Origin: Setomelanomma holmii
Taxonomy: Eukaryota; Ascomycota; Dothideomycetes; Pleosporales; Phaeosphaeriaceae
Length of the DNA: 64,000 nt
NCBI GenBank assembly: GCA_010015745.1
Contig: ML978238.1
Coordinates: 85,681-149,680, forward strand
Direction of reading: 5' to 3'
This document shows positions 21,102-33,536 of the stretch, one piece after another. How positions within the stretch are numbered: position 1 is the first letter of the stretch; every line of letters starts with the position of its first letter. Position numbers and translations under genes: made by a program. The notes below the pieces were generated by a model that was given only the letters and a program-made list of their open reading frames with translations, was not told the DNA's origin and did no database searches.

Positions 21102-23004
21102 GTGCCAGTCGTATCGTAGCTGCTTTGGAGATAGCCATGATGACTCTTGGCTTGAATATCAGCCTCTTGAGAAACTACTTAGGTGGAGTGCATGGGGTCG
21201 AAGACTGCTGGTGCATGTACTCCTGTAGGATAGACTGCTACCATGATACGGTGCTATAATCAGAAAAGTCCTTGGAAATGTCGTATTTGTACCATTACCT
21301 GTTGGTGTCCACTTGAAGTGGCCTGAGATATGCACGACGGCATGCAGCCACGTTCATGGTGATTGGCTTTGGCTGAGGCGCCTTAACCTCGCATGCGCAT
21401 GCGGTACACAGAGCCATCAACAACGCACCGTACGACCCTCAAGAGACAGTGCAACAATATTCACGGCCAAGAAACTTGCTGAGTGAGACGGACAGATGCT
21501 GACAGCTGCTGCTACAGAGTCATAATAGAGAACGCTAATTGGTCGTGTACAGCTACAGTCTCCAACGAATGACACACGAGAAGGAGCGCAAGGCCGCCAA
21601 AATACGACACCTGAAGAAGGAAATTTTAATCATACGAGACGCGGCAGAGTCTCTCGCAATGCCAGTTTTGACTTTGGCAAAAGCATCCCAAGGTATTGCC
21701 TCTTTTTTGTCAAGAACTTGGAGTAAGATACAAAGACACCGAGGAAGACGTCAGTCGCTGGCTTGGAGGTGTCAGGATTGATATCGGAGAAATTGAGAAG
21801 CTCCACTGCTGTTCAAACCTTTGCAAGTCTCGACAGGGCTGTTCCACAGATACCCAAGGCTTGATGTCATGTCAAGCCGTGCAGCTGCGCGAGATAGGAG
21901 AATTGAAACGGCGGCACAATGGGGCAGAAACGGTCTTGGCAAGTGTGAGAATTGTGAAACAGTAGGGCGTGTGCCTGCATTAGGCGCTGTCCGTAAGCGA
22001 AGCCGAGGCGTGACAACCTGGCGGCTCTCTCGCGAAGCACAGCACCACCACACCCATGTCTATCTCATGTCTATCAGCGTCCTTACTTCGACAACGATCG
22101 ACGGCGAGATAGCGACGGGCGCCGCAATAACGTTGCATCTGCTTCCCCGTTGCTAAATGGCGTCCTTGCATGGACGGCTTGCAAAGGGCACCGCAATGCT
22201 TCTTCACCTGGTGCGTGCTGAAGCGCAGAGAGGCTGAGTGCTAGTCGCACCCAGAAGCCAGCGGCACCACGAATGTCTCCACTGGACCACGGCTCGTTCT
22301 GCCGCGCCGTCATGGTCACGCTGCTCCACGCCTCGGTGTGCCCGTCCACGAGCGCGCCAGACGAACAGGTCGAACAGCAAGAGGAACAGCAGTCGTCATT
22401 CGCGCACTGCGACTCAGGCTCTCTCAGTATCTCGTGTGGTGTGAGACAGCAACGCTGAGGGCGCTCGACGGCGGCTGTCGGCTCCAAATCAACAGCGTGC
22501 AACGCCCAAGCGCGCCAGGAACCAGTGCCGCATCGGGCCAAGTCAGGGGAAGCACCTCGCGGATCGCTGGTGTCTGCTCTTTTTGGCACCAACAGGGGCT
22601 CCCAAATCCCCACAGAGGCTGTCATCCGTCCAATCACCATTACACGGTGCCGACAAGGCCACGAATACGATGCGCCACCAGTCCCGACTCCACCGCCTCG
22701 TGTCCAAAAGGGCCAAACGGGATCGCCCCATCCCAGTCCAGCATGGCTGACCATAGAGCGGCATGCTTATATGACCCAGCAGCCAGCCCGCCCCTGCTTG
22801 CTTCGCTAGACCTTTGATTCCTCGTAGTCGTTGACGTCGAGGTTCCTTCTCCACGACTTTTCTTTTGACCTTTGGATATTTCCAGGGTCGTTACGCTCTT
22901 TTGCACCCGGTTCCTAGTATTAATTTGAGTCTGCGAGTCGCTTCCATTTGACTCCGGCTCTGCCTGTCGTTCACGCCAAAAGCTCCATTTATATATTCGT
23001 CAAC
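21102..23004. other. Long gene-free region upstream of tyrosinase
   Basis: 1.9 kb. Frames up to 223 codons (22083-22754 minus) overlap several alternatives and show no domain; I treat them as chance frames in G+C-rich DNA. A CCAAT pentamer lies at 22630-22634, about 370 bp before the tyrosinase start. The last 180 bp are pyrimidine-rich, as in leaders of highly expressed fungal genes. A TATA-like ATTTATATATTC sits only about 10 bp before the ATG and is probably leader sequence. Confidence 0.4.
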
Positions 23005-25389
23005 ATGGCCAACTTCAGCAAGCCCGCAAACATGATGACCATGATCTTCTCGCTTTTCGCGCTCCTCCAGTTCACTGCTGCTCTTGGACACGGCGCTCAC
23101 CACCAGGCCCACAAGCGACATAACGATGCTATCATCAAGGCCCAGGTCGAGGAAGTCGCTGAGCACCTCGCTAAGCGAGACATCGGTACGCGCATCGCCA
23201 TCAGCGGTGTCTGCAGCACCCAGACCGTGTGGTGGGGAGACTGCGACAACAATGGCAGACAATCCTACCCCCGCCTTGAGATCCGTCAGTTGAGGAACAA
23301 TGGCGATCAGTGGAATTTGTACCTGCTTGGTATGGAGAGGTTTATGGCCAAGAGCAAGGACGACAGGCTTGGATACTACCAGGTTGCTGGTATTCATGGT
23401 CGTCCTTTTGTCACCTGGAACGGATTTCCGACTCCTTTGGTCAACCAGGCTGGGTTCTGCCCACATGCCCAGACTCTTTTCGGATCGTGGCACAGGCCGT
23501 ATCTTGCCATTTTCGAGGTACGTCTCAGATATCAAACTCTCATGTCAGTGTTAATATGAATCCAGCAAGCATGGTACCTCGCCGTGACCGAGGTCATCAA
23601 CGACTTCCCCTCGAACCAGCAGCAGCGATGGAAGAATGCTGCGGCCACCCTCCGCATGCCCTATTGGGATTGGGCTCAGGACCCAGGCTCCAACAACCCC
23701 ACTGTCCCAACTCTGATCCGCGACCAGACAGTCTCTGTCACCAAGCCTTCTGGCACCGTCAGCATCCCCAACCCGCTCTACTCGTACAGCTGGGGTAGCT
23801 CGCTCCCCGACGAGATGGGAGGTGGCCCATGGAACAACAACCCTTTCACTCTCCGCCGCCCAGTAGCCGACCCCACTCGCAGCAACAACAACGAGATGAA
23901 CGCTCGTTTCGATAGCATGCGCATCTCTCTCCGTGACCGTGTCTTTGCTCTCTTCTCTAGCAAGCAGTCGTGGGGATACGCCACGACCTCTCAGATTGGT
24001 GTCCGCACTGATCTTAGCGGCAGCGGCGTTGACAGCTTCGAGTCTGTTCACGACGCCATCCACAACACTGCTGGTGGTGACTCTGGTGGTCACATGTACT
24101 ACCTTGACGTTTCTTCGTTCGACCCCATTTTCTGGCTCCATCATACCAACATTGACCGTCTTATGACCATGTACCAGTACATCGTCCCGGATACCTACGT
24201 CGCCAACGGCAACATCAACCGCCCCATGGCTCAGTGGAATGAGGGTGAGGCCAAGAACGGAGGAACACCGCTGAAGCCCTTCACCAAGAGCACCTATGGC
24301 GACTACTTCACCAGCTCTGATGTCCGCGAAACCCGCGTTTTCGGCTACTACTACCCCGAGACTAGCGACCGCTCCTACTCTCAGGTTGCCCAGGCCGTCA
24401 CCTCACTCTACGGCGGCGGTGCTCGTACTCTTAGCAAGCGTGGCGAGCCTGTCAACGACAAGACCGGCCAGTACCTCGGCCGCCCACTCGAGGAGGGCGA
24501 CTACCACCACGTTCTTGACATTACCGCCGACAAGTACGCCATGGAGGGTTCCTACACCGTCCACTGCTTCATCGGCGACGGCGGCAACAGCACCACCTCC
24601 AACTCGACCGCTCCCTATGGCAACTCGACTTCGTCCGCGTACTCTTCGACCCCTACCCCACCTGCTTCTCCCTACAAGAACGGCACCGGCGAGGTTCTCG
24701 AGGACTACGACCCATCCAAGGACTTCACCCAGAGTCCCGATTACGTTGGCGCCTACGGTATTCTCGGCGGCATGAAGGCCGGCGGCGGCAACGCTTCCTA
24801 CCCCGTCATGACCCGCGGATCTCTCCCGCTCACTACCTGTCTCCAGGGCAAGCAGTACTACGGCCAGCTCAAGTCGCTCAAGCCCGAGGATGTCGAGCCG
24901 TATCTGCAGAAGAACATGTACTACAAGGTCATCGGCGTCAACGGCGAGCTCGATCCAACCACAATTCCCAACTTCCACGTCGCCGTGCGCTGCACCAAGG
25001 TCACGCCCGCAAAGAGCGAGTACGATCTCCCCGATCTGAGCGCCCCATACGAGGTCCTCCAGAAGGCCACAGAGAAATTGCCTGCCGGAAAGCCGTTCAC
25101 GTACACTCCTTCGCCGATTGACATCCCGCTACCTGACGCTAGCTATGGCGAGAATGGAAGCAGTAACAACGGTGGATCGAGCAACAACAACGGCGGATCG
25201 AGCAACAACAACGGCGGATCGAGCAGCAACGGAGGAAGCAACAATGGTGGCAACGGCAAGCCGGGTCAGAGCTATCCTAACAACGGTGTGTTCCCGTACC
25301 CGACACTGCCGTGGCAGGAGCAGGGATACTGCCAGAGTGTGCAGACTATCAAGTACGTGTATCCGGATGGTAAGGCGGCGTCTTACTAG
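23005..25389 (+). CDS. Secreted tyrosinase (type-3 copper monooxygenase)
   Basis: Two exons (23005-23517 and 23566-25389) with a 48-bp intron give 778 aa. The N-terminus is a signal peptide (MMTMIFSLFALLQFTAALG) followed by two Lys-Arg sites (37-38 and 57-58) suited to Kex2 processing. The CuA site is H131, H154, H163 with the standard spacing. C152 lies two residues before H154, the position of the Cys-His thioether in fungal tyrosinases. The CuB site has H333, H337 and the HH pair 363-364 (FDPIFWLHHTNIDRL). The enzyme would hydroxylate monophenols and oxidise diphenols to quinones, toward melanin or phenol detoxification outside the cell. The C-terminal half carries LSKRGEP, possibly where an inhibitory tail is cut, many Asn-Ser/Thr sequons, and a low-complexity Asn/Gly/Ser repeat near the end. 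The chain is longer than classic fungal tyrosinases (about 550-620 aa) because of that tail. Confidence 0.93.
25154..25262 (+). repeat. Asn/Gly/Ser tandem repeat within tyrosinase tail
   Basis: Near-identical 24-bp units built on GGATCGAGCAACAACAACGG encode repeated NGGSSNN blocks. The repeats are short and clean, so copy number may vary between strains. Confidence 0.8.
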
Positions 25390-26478
25390 AGGGTCGAAAA
25401 GTGAGGGTGGAGGTGTGTTTCATTTGTGATGGATGGGGTCGAGGGATGAGGTGTGGACGGGGCAGTGTGAATAATGGAGTTTGAGCATGTTGCATATAAT
25501 ACCTATTTCCGCAATGTATATTGGACTTTTGGCATGATCAAGTTGAGTTCCATTTCTCGTGTGTTGACCTCATCTTGTGTTGGATGGAAATGCTTCATAC
25601 CATGCCACCAAGTCCAGGGCCATCGCTCTCCATCCAGACTTTTGTGACTACTGTGGCTGTCGCGATCCACACATCAGCCTTGTAACGCTCCTTTGCAACA
25701 GTTGCTCGCAACCTTACCCAACGCGTGTCCAATAAGCCACGCTCCGACAAGTCTACGCGACTACACGATACGCGTCATCGCAACTGCGTATCGCCATCTT
25801 CTCGCCCACACGATGCAAGGTGTGTCTAGACCTTCTCTTACGACTGTCCTTCATGTCTCTTCAACAAAATGGAAAGTCTAGACAACAAGTGACGTGCAAT
25901 CAATCTCCGTCAGAACATGACCTATGCACACGGTATAGCGAGATTTAGCTCCGGCACGGGTTCAAGGGGCACGTCGATCATTATGTGCAGCAGTCTGAAA
26001 TGAGCGGCCTGAGAATCTGACATGCTCAAGGGGTACGAAACGGGAATGTGCAATCTTGTGCGTTTGACTGAATAGGAAATGCGAAATGCTGGGGTGGATG
26101 GCTGGGATGGAAATTGCGGTCAGATCTAGGAAATGAGGATGACGGGCTGATCCCTGACCACACTTCTCACTTGCCAGAACACCAGCAACACCACGACACC
26201 TTTCGACCATGCAAGAATATGACTTTTGAAAGCGGTCATGGATTTCTGTGGTCTCAAGTTGTTGCTGTGCTGCGATGTAGATCTCGAGCTTCCGACACAT
26301 CATGTGCGTGGTGTCATAGGTACTGTCTATGTTCCAATGCTACAATATCCCTTGTCTACAACGCCGATTCTATGCTATGCTCTTTCTTCCCTCGACACGA
26401 TGCTGTATCATGCCAACCCATATCTAATGCAGTTCGTCACTTCATAATCATAACTCGTACCCAGCCCATCCGCCTTCA
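25390..26478. other. 3' region between convergent tyrosinase and JJJ1
   Basis: 1.1 kb between convergent genes. Frames up to 142 codons lie here without domains or coherent splicing. Nothing else recognised. Confidence 0.4.
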
Positions 26479-28164
26479 TCACCGCCTCCCCTTCTTCTTC
26501 CCTTTCCCCGGCACACTCTTCAGCGCAGCATGCTTCGGATGATCCTGCAAATGCTGATGCAACCTCGTCTTCGACGGAAACGCAGCATCGCAGCCCAGAC
26601 ACTTATGCCCAGCACCATTTTCAGCGCTCTCAGCACTCTCGGCTTCCTTTGCGGCTCGCTTTGCGCGCTTTTGGGCGGCTTTGCCGACCTTGGGTGCCTG
26701 CTCAGAGACGTCTTCAGTCTGCTCGGTCTCAGGTGTCTCGGCGCGGATGGTGGAAGCGTCGGTGGATGTGAGGTTGTTGAGGCGGGCTTCGATGTCGGAG
26801 CGTGAGGCGTATTCGTCGTCGTCTTCGTCTTCTGACTCTTGTTCGTCCTCGTCCTCCTCATTGTGGCTTGTTTGCGGCCCTGAACCGGCGGTAACATTCT
26901 CGTCGTGGTCATCTGTTTCGTCGTCTTCCACTTTGAGCTTATCTGTTCTCCCCACAAGATCGTCTACAGATCCGTCGAGTCCAGTCGCATCAACTCCAGA
27001 CTCATCCTCCGCGGGCGTTATAACACCGCTGCTGAGTGCGTCCTCATCCAGATGCAAATGCGCATTATCCTTTTGCATCTTCCTCTTAAGCGATTGTATG
27101 GCTTTCTGATGCTTCTTGCTCTTTTCATGCGCTTCATACTGGCGCTCGCTCTTGAACGTCTTGCTGCATGCTACACACTCGTAGTGCTCCTCCTCAATCT
27201 CCTCCTCAGACTCCTCCTCTTGCTCGTCCGCTGGTCGCGCCGTAGCCCAGCTTGGCAGTGCTTGTGCCTCCTGCTCGAGCTTTGCGATTTGTGCCGCACG
27301 AGCCCGCGCTGCCTGTGCCTTCCGTGCATCTCGCTGTGCCTTTGCCCTTTCGTCGGCCGATTGTGTGTTTGGCGTGTATCGCGGATCGCGCTTGCGTACG
27401 AATGCGACTAGTGTTTGGACGGCCTCGTTAAACTCTCGTCGGCCATCGTCTCGGAATTTCTGGTTCTCCTTCTCCATTGCCCGGCGCGTGCGGCGATCTG
27501 GCGCGTCTGACAGCCGGTACCTGTCCATCCACGCAAAGCTCTTGACAGTCGAGAATCCGTTCCATGTCGAATAGAATGCCCGAACCACATCGTCATATGC
27601 ATCGTCCTTGTGTCCAAACGTGGGGTAGTCTGAAATATTGAGGTCCTCGTAGTCGGCGGCATATTCCTCTTCCTTTGCAAGCTGCTCGAATGTTTCCCGT
27701 AAGAATCCAAAGAAGCCACTTGGCGAGTCTGTGAAGTCGATGTTGGATCTGAATCTGCCCATCATGCGCGTCAACTCCTCCGACGTCGTCATACGCATAT
27801 TGCCCTGGTAGTGGTCCTCAGTCGCACCTTCCCCACTACCACCGCGCAGTATGTCTCCTTCGTGCGCATCGTACCAGGCGCGCTCCTGGTCGTCAGATAG
27901 GACTTCGTAGGCGGACTGGATCTCGGCAAAGAGGGCAGTGGTGCGCTCGGTGTCGCCATGGTTGCGATCGGGATGCAGTTCGAGTGCCTTTTTTCGATAC
28001 GCCTTCTTCAGTCTGGCACGGTTAGACAGGTCTGTATCTTGTATAGCAATGACTTACTCATCCTGTGTCGCCGTCCGCTCTACGCCCAGCAGCTCATAGT
28101 AGCTCGTCTTGACCTCCCCGCCGCCAGGAGCCTCCCCGCCTGACGTGGACTGCCCCGCGCCCAT
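26479..28164 (-). CDS. JJJ1: JJJ1-type J-domain zinc-finger protein (DNAJC21 family)
   Basis: Two exons (28164-28058 and 28012-26479) with a 45-bp intron (GTAAGT...CAG) encode 546 aa, close to yeast Jjj1. The J domain spans about residues 21-90, with HPD at 49-51. The conserved middle region follows (FYSTWNGFSTVKSFAWMDRY, RRAMEKENQKFRDDGRREFN, FVRKRDPRY). A first C2H2 finger (YECVACSKTFKSERQYEAH) and, after a long acidic stretch, a second one at the C-terminus (CLGCDAAFPSKTRLHQHLQDH) complete the layout. The basic end (GKGKKKGRR) is typical. In yeast this protein recruits Hsp70 to remove the shuttling factor Arx1 from cytosolic pre-60S ribosomes. It is transcribed divergently from the SPX-RING gene. 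The N-terminus MGAGQS fits an N-myristoylation consensus, which I do not know from yeast. Confidence 0.93.
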
Positions 28165-28837
28165 ATTTGATCATCCAGCCCTGACGCAGGCTCGGACGCT
28201 AACATGCGAGGTGAGGGTTTTTCTGTTCTAGAAAAGGCGGCCGGGTGCAGCAGAAAGTTTGTGGCCGAGACCTACGCGCAAATGACTGTGCGCAAGCATT
28301 CCCATTGGCTGGGGAAGAGAGGCAAAACCTCTGGTTGGTGTGAACGGGAAGGAAAGGGCAACGCGCAGCCTCAAGCAGTCTAGCCACAGCTTCGCCAGAC
28401 CTTCGCGCTTTTCAGAGAACCCTGGATGTCGTGCTTTTTGCTTTTCTTCATAAAGACGCTGCTCCCCGCCCCTGGACCACCAGAACCAACATCGCGCATC
28501 GTGGAGAAACGGCTAGTGGCACTCCGGCATCATTGGACCAACAAGCGCATGACCAACGGAGAAGCGCGCACTCACTCACAACGCAACGACAACTTCAACC
28601 AGCTTACTTGGCCTTCCCTCGAACCCTCGTCAATCCCATACTGTCATCCATCGCATTCTGTGCATGAACAAGCAAGCGTTGATCCTCCGGCGAGACAGAC
28701 CGAGTGCGTGGCCTAGCCTGTGGACCGGAAGTTGCCCCGCGACAATCAGAGCCTTCGCTGGGTCCACGTGCGACCCTGACAGGTCTTGATCGGCCAGCCC
28801 TATCGCTCGACCACGGTTCACAGCAGGGACCAGCGTC
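28165..28837. promoter_or_regulatory. Divergent promoter JJJ1 / SPX-RING
   Basis: This 673-base shared 5' region has two inverted CCAAT pentamers (ATTGG at 28304-28308 and 28532-28536) in positions suited to HAP-complex binding. Only sequence match supports this. Confidence 0.4.
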
Positions 28838-30336
28838 ATGAAGTTCGGCCACGCCTTCAAGCAGAGCCTCAGCAACGAGGGGTTTCCGCCCGAATGGGTC
28901 GACTCGGCCATTTCGTACTCGCAGCTCAAGAAATGCATCAAGCGGCTCACAGACGAGCTGCAGCAGGTCGGGCTGGATCCAGAGACGCTGTCGAAGCTGC
29001 TCAAGCACGTTGAGGACTATAATGCTTCGACTGACCAGGATGAGGAGCCAGAGCGACCGTTTGAGTACATCTTGGATTCGAACCACGCCACAGATGCATC
29101 AAAGGCCCGAAAGCCTTTTCAACCAAAACTGCTCTTCTATGTCGATGAGGCTACTGGAGAAGTGCACAGCGCCAAGCTCGACGAAGAGACCAAGGAGAAG
29201 CTGCAGATGCTGGCGGTCGAGACGGGCATTTCAGATCTGCGAGTTTTCGAAGATACTGCTTCGCTGAAATCCGATGCGGCGCAAGCTCAAAATCAAGCTG
29301 AGAATAGGCAAACAAATACATCACAAAATCGTCCAGGATATCGGACTGTGGAGATTCCTCTGACGTCTGACACTGAGTTCTTCACGCGATTGAGCAGCGA
29401 GGTCACGGGGCTAGAGAAGCTGCAGGAGCGAGAAGAGAAGCGCATGCACACTCAAATTGAAGACCTAGGAAAGCAAATCGCCAAGATGACTGACCCTGAC
29501 AGGAGATCGAATAGGAAGACGCTTGCTGCGTGGCGCCAGGTCTTCCAGATCTATGTCGAGGAGGGCATTTTCTTTGGCAACACAGAGACCGACCACAAGT
29601 CGCATGACTCCGAGAAGGCCATGCAGCGACTAGCGGAGTTCTCAAATAAAGTCGCCCAAGCTGGTATTGTAGAGCGATTGAAGAAGAAGGATAACATCCG
29701 GGCACTCAACATGTTCATGCACATCAACCGCGAGATCCTCCAAGGCCTGCGCTTCGGCGAAATCAACCACAGCGCCATGGTCAAGATTCTGAAAAGTACG
29801 TACCTCTGACAAGCCTTACGAACTCTACTTGCTCACAAACTACAGAATTCGACAAACGCACTGCCCTCGGCGTAAAACAAACCTTCCCCCGTCAAGTCAC
29901 CTACCCCGAGTTCAGCGAACATCTCGCCAAAGCCGTCTGCGCAGAAGTCAACACACAGATCCTCAGCAACATTCCCCAGATCGACGACTACTCGTGTCCC
30001 ATGTGTATGGAGATTAAATGGCGGCCCGTCAAACTGCGCTGCGACCACGTCTTCTGTATTCGGTGCTTGATCGTCATGCAGAATAATAAGCAGCACAATT
30101 GCCCATTCTGTCGAGAGCCGACAGTATCTGATGCGAACTCTGGTATGTCCTAATATTACTATGCATGAGGGGGCCATGGCTAATGATGGACAGATAATTT
30201 GGATCACGAACTCGCCGCCTTCCTCAAAAAATGGTTCCCAGACGAAGTCAAGACGAAGCAGCGCTACAACGAACTCATGGCCGGAGTCGACCAGTACGGC
30301 GAGGTATATGCGAGCCAAAAGTGCGTCGTCATGTGA
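28838..30336 (+). CDS. SPX-domain RING-finger E3 ubiquitin ligase with C-terminal CaaX box
   Basis: Three exons (28838-29795, 29846-30142, 30194-30336), with introns of 50 and 51 bp, give 465 aa. The SPX domain is split: MKFGHAFKQSLSNEGFPPEW at the N-terminus and VEIPLTSDTEFFTRLSSEV plus the helix ending INREILQGLRFGEINHSAM further on. SPX domains sense phosphate status by binding inositol pyrophosphates. The RING finger in exon 2 is a complete C3HC4 set (C-P-M-C, x11, C-x-H-x2-C-x2-C, x11, C-P-F-C). Fungal SPX-RING ligases limit phosphate uptake and quiescence responses (S. pombe Pqr1 is the named example I recall). The last four residues are CVVM after KC, a good farnesylation CaaX motif, implying membrane attachment. 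Phase is consistent through all junctions. Confidence 0.9.
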
Positions 30337-30796
30337 TCTTTTGCCTGCTTTGAATGCTTTGCTAAGGTCTGGGCAGGTTTATTAGGAGTGGGACTTTGTG
30401 GTCAGTTTTGTCAGCCTTTGTTTGAAGTGATTTACTGACGTGGTGTAGGCATATGGTGTAATTGGATTTTTTTGGGTATGGTGGTAAGAGTACGTTTGGG
30501 AGCGAGAATTGGCGATGGCATTTTGTTTGAGATACCCCAAATCACACGCGCTTGTAGTAGCTAGCAGAGATGATTTTTGTTTCTCTCTTGTTTCTTGATG
30601 TTGTGCTGATCGTACCTTCTTCTACCTTGTGAGCGGTGGTGGGGTTGCAAACAATTACCCCGCCACAATCACAGCCTCGTTCCACCAAGTAAGCATCCTC
30701 CATCTCACTCCGTCTCCATCTTCATCTTATTCAGTTAGTGCAAACTTAACAATATGCTAACAAGTCTCAACGTTTTGCCCATACCTCGAGCGCCTT
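30337..30796. other. Intergenic
   Basis: This 460-base spacer holds the 3' flank of the SPX-RING gene and the 5' flank of the HET pseudogene. Several short T- and GT-rich runs occur; nothing is assignable. Confidence 0.4.
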
Positions 30797-33260
30797 ATGA
30801 ACAATACTCCTGCCGCAAGCGATGACCTGCAAGATGTTCAAGAAGTAGTAGCCGCTATTGGAACACTTACCGCGCAAGACCAAGCCGAGATACTGCAACA
30901 CCTCGTTCATAAGCGACGCGGAGAATCAATCACATCTAACGGAGCCAACCAAATACCAGTCGCATTGAACCCAGCGTCTTCTGGGACTCATTCGTGCCAC
31001 ATCTGCAGAGAGCTTCGCATCACACAAAAGGAAAATGAGCAGTGGAAACATTACCTCGAATCAAATTGGCTGTCCTTGTTTAAAGAGACTCTACGACAAG
31101 GTCTCGCACGCAAGTGCACTCTGGTCGAATGGGTTTTACTTCTCCTGGCGCGCAGCCTGGCCGATTTCAAGTCTGCCGTCACTAAGCGATTCCCTTTTCC
31201 TTCCGATCTCGACACGATTCGAGATGCAGCAGACGACCTCGAATATGTCAGTGCTGGTGGCCTTGTCCTAGGTTGCTGGAGTTATGGCTTCGATGACCAC
31301 ATCAACGTGACGCTCAAGTACGATGCAGACCCATATCTGGTGGACAAGCTGTGGAGCGTGGGGCATGACTTGCACGAAGGCCCCACATTCAAGGAGTTCG
31401 AGCGCAAATATGACGGAAACCTAAGGACTCGACTTCGAGTGTCCGCCAACGCAGGTGAGTTGCCCCGTGAGGGTCGTGGCTATACTCATCGCAAGGTAGG
31501 CCACACTGACATGCTCGATCTGTTCAGTGGCTGAGAATCTCCGCCCTATCACTACCCAAATACTGTCACCGATGGCAATTATTCCCTGGAACAAGATCAT
31601 TTGCTGATATTTTCCAAGATGATCCTGCAGCTTCCGATACTCGCTTTCGGCCGGCGGCACAAAGTATGCACCCGGAGAAAAGTCTCAAATTGGCACAAGA
31701 AGTTCCTAAGCAACTGCCAAGAAAATCACGAATCTCGTTTCAGGAAAGCTGCTCAGCTGCCATCGGGAGTGATTGATGTTGGTACGACCTTGCCCATACG
31801 TTCAGTAAGCTTGCACTGGAGCGAGGAAGACGAGCTCGGAGACTATGCAGGTAAGTGTTGAGCTCCACGCTTCGAAAGCGGTGCTTCATCGTTTTTGAGT
31901 AAAGTCAGCGATTTCTGACATTCAGTAGTGTTATCTTATTGCTGGGGCGGCAGTCAGCCGATGACTACGACATCTCTCACAGCACAAGATTTCACTAACG
32001 GCATAGCCTTCTGCCAACTGCCAAGAACGCTGCGGGATGCGATGACAGTTACTGGCACCCTCGGGCTTCAATATGTTTGGATCGACTGTCTATGTATCTC
32101 GCAGGATGATCCTACAGATCTCAGCCGAGAGATTGCGCGGATGGCAGACATATTCCAAGGCGCATCCGTCATCATATCGGCCGCTTGTTCATCAAGCGTC
32201 TATGACGGATTTCTGGTCGAATGTACTCTTCCGCCCATTAAGCGTGTGGAGTCTACCATTTCAGTCGCCAAATACCCCTTCGGGCACCATTCTACTAGAA
32301 CAAGAGCGGCGTGCGTACGATCCGGCTGAAGACCCCATCAATCTACGAGCTTGGTAGGCCATACAAAGTGCAGTTCGTGAAATGTACAATAACACTGCAC
32401 CTCTCTCAAGGACACTGCAGGAACACTTCCTCTCTCGACGTACGCCAGTTTTCGGTACCAGGGAACTCTGGTGGACCTGCGAGGACGCAGTCAGCTTCGA
32501 CACACTCCCAACGAAACGATTTGACCACGTCCCTGCCATTCAGCGGAAACGCGGCGACGACAGATTCGCCCTCGACTACTGGCGATCCATTGTACACGAT
32601 TACACCCGACGCTTCCTCACCTGGCCCAACGACAAACTGCCCGCTATTGCCGGTGTCGCACAAATCTATGCGGGCTTCTTCAATTGCAGCTATCTCGCTG
32701 GCCTATGTCAATACTCGCTGCACTCAGAGCTCATGTGGTGCTCGAACCGGTCCGACATAACGCGACCTCTAGCTCACCGTGCGCCATCATGGTCCTGGGC
32801 ATCAGTCGACGGCGAAATACATCACAAATAGTGCGACATCAACCCAGATCCCAGCGTGAACATCATAGAGTGTCGCATCACGCCCATCTCGCAGTCTTCG
32901 CCTTTCGGTCTGATCAACGCTAGCAGGACGTATCTGCGCATTGAATGTCGCCTCATCAAGGCCGTCTGGCAAGACGATAGAGAGTATATATCCACACTAC
33001 AGGCGTATAGACCGAAGCAGTCCTCCGACACGAGCGATGGGAAGAGAGAAGTTTTCAGCAGAGCTGGCAGAACGCACGCTGATGCACTGGAACGCGACCT
33101 TACCAATGACGTATAGATCTTGCCTCTATCCAAAAAGCCTGTACGAGGCTTGATCCTTGTGCGTGTTGAAGGCAATGTGTATCGGAGAGTGGGGCTAGTT
33201 CTGCGACTGTGGTGTACGACTTCGATTGTGGAACCGGATCGAATCATCACCATCATCTAG
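30797..33260 (+). pseudogene. HET-domain (heterokaryon incompatibility) gene, decayed
   Basis: The ATG at 30797 opens 220 codons with a CHICREL segment common before HET domains. Splicing resumes near 31529. The sequence FADIFQDDPAASDTRFRPAA... SLKLAQE then shifts frame near 31702 into FLSNCQENHESRF. An intron (31851-31925) leads to the HET core: VLSYCWGG, LPRTLRDAMTV, YVWIDCLCISQDD. A second frameshift lies near 32212. RAW-TLQEHFLSRRTPVFG is then joined by a 57-bp intron (about 32354-32410). The end section SWSWASVDGEIHHK hits TAG at 32829-32831, and the same frame continues (NIIECRITPIS) to a second TAG at 33114-33116 and on to 33260. Two frameshifts and two nonsense codons make function unlikely. 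Intact HET proteins trigger cell death on fusion of incompatible hyphae. The N-terminal exon assignment is less certain. Confidence 0.75.
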
Positions 33261-33536
33261 GAGTGGGCCAAGTCTTCAAAAAAGGAGCCAAACCAGCTTG
33301 CGATGGCAGCAACGAACGCGAGCTTGAGTTGAAGTACAAAAGTGTATCCTGGGAAAAAGTGATAGAAACAAACCCGGAACACGCAATTCGATCATCTTCA
33401 CATCAACTGAGATGTTATGCAATCTGATATTACACGCTACATTCGCCCCAAGCAAAACCCTATGCGAGCCAAAAGCGCTCTCAACCTTCAAACTCCAGTA
33501 TATGCACATCTGACCATCCATCCTCCAGCTCCATGC

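Noticed and set aside
22083..22754. 223-codon minus-strand frame upstream of tyrosinase
   Set aside because: It overlaps several equally long frames, is Trp/Gly/Arg/Ser-skewed, has no domain and no splice continuation. It is probably chance in G+C-rich promoter DNA.
24403..24978. 191-codon minus-strand frame, Val/Gly/Ala-rich
   Set aside because: Mirror of codon-biased tyrosinase exon 2.
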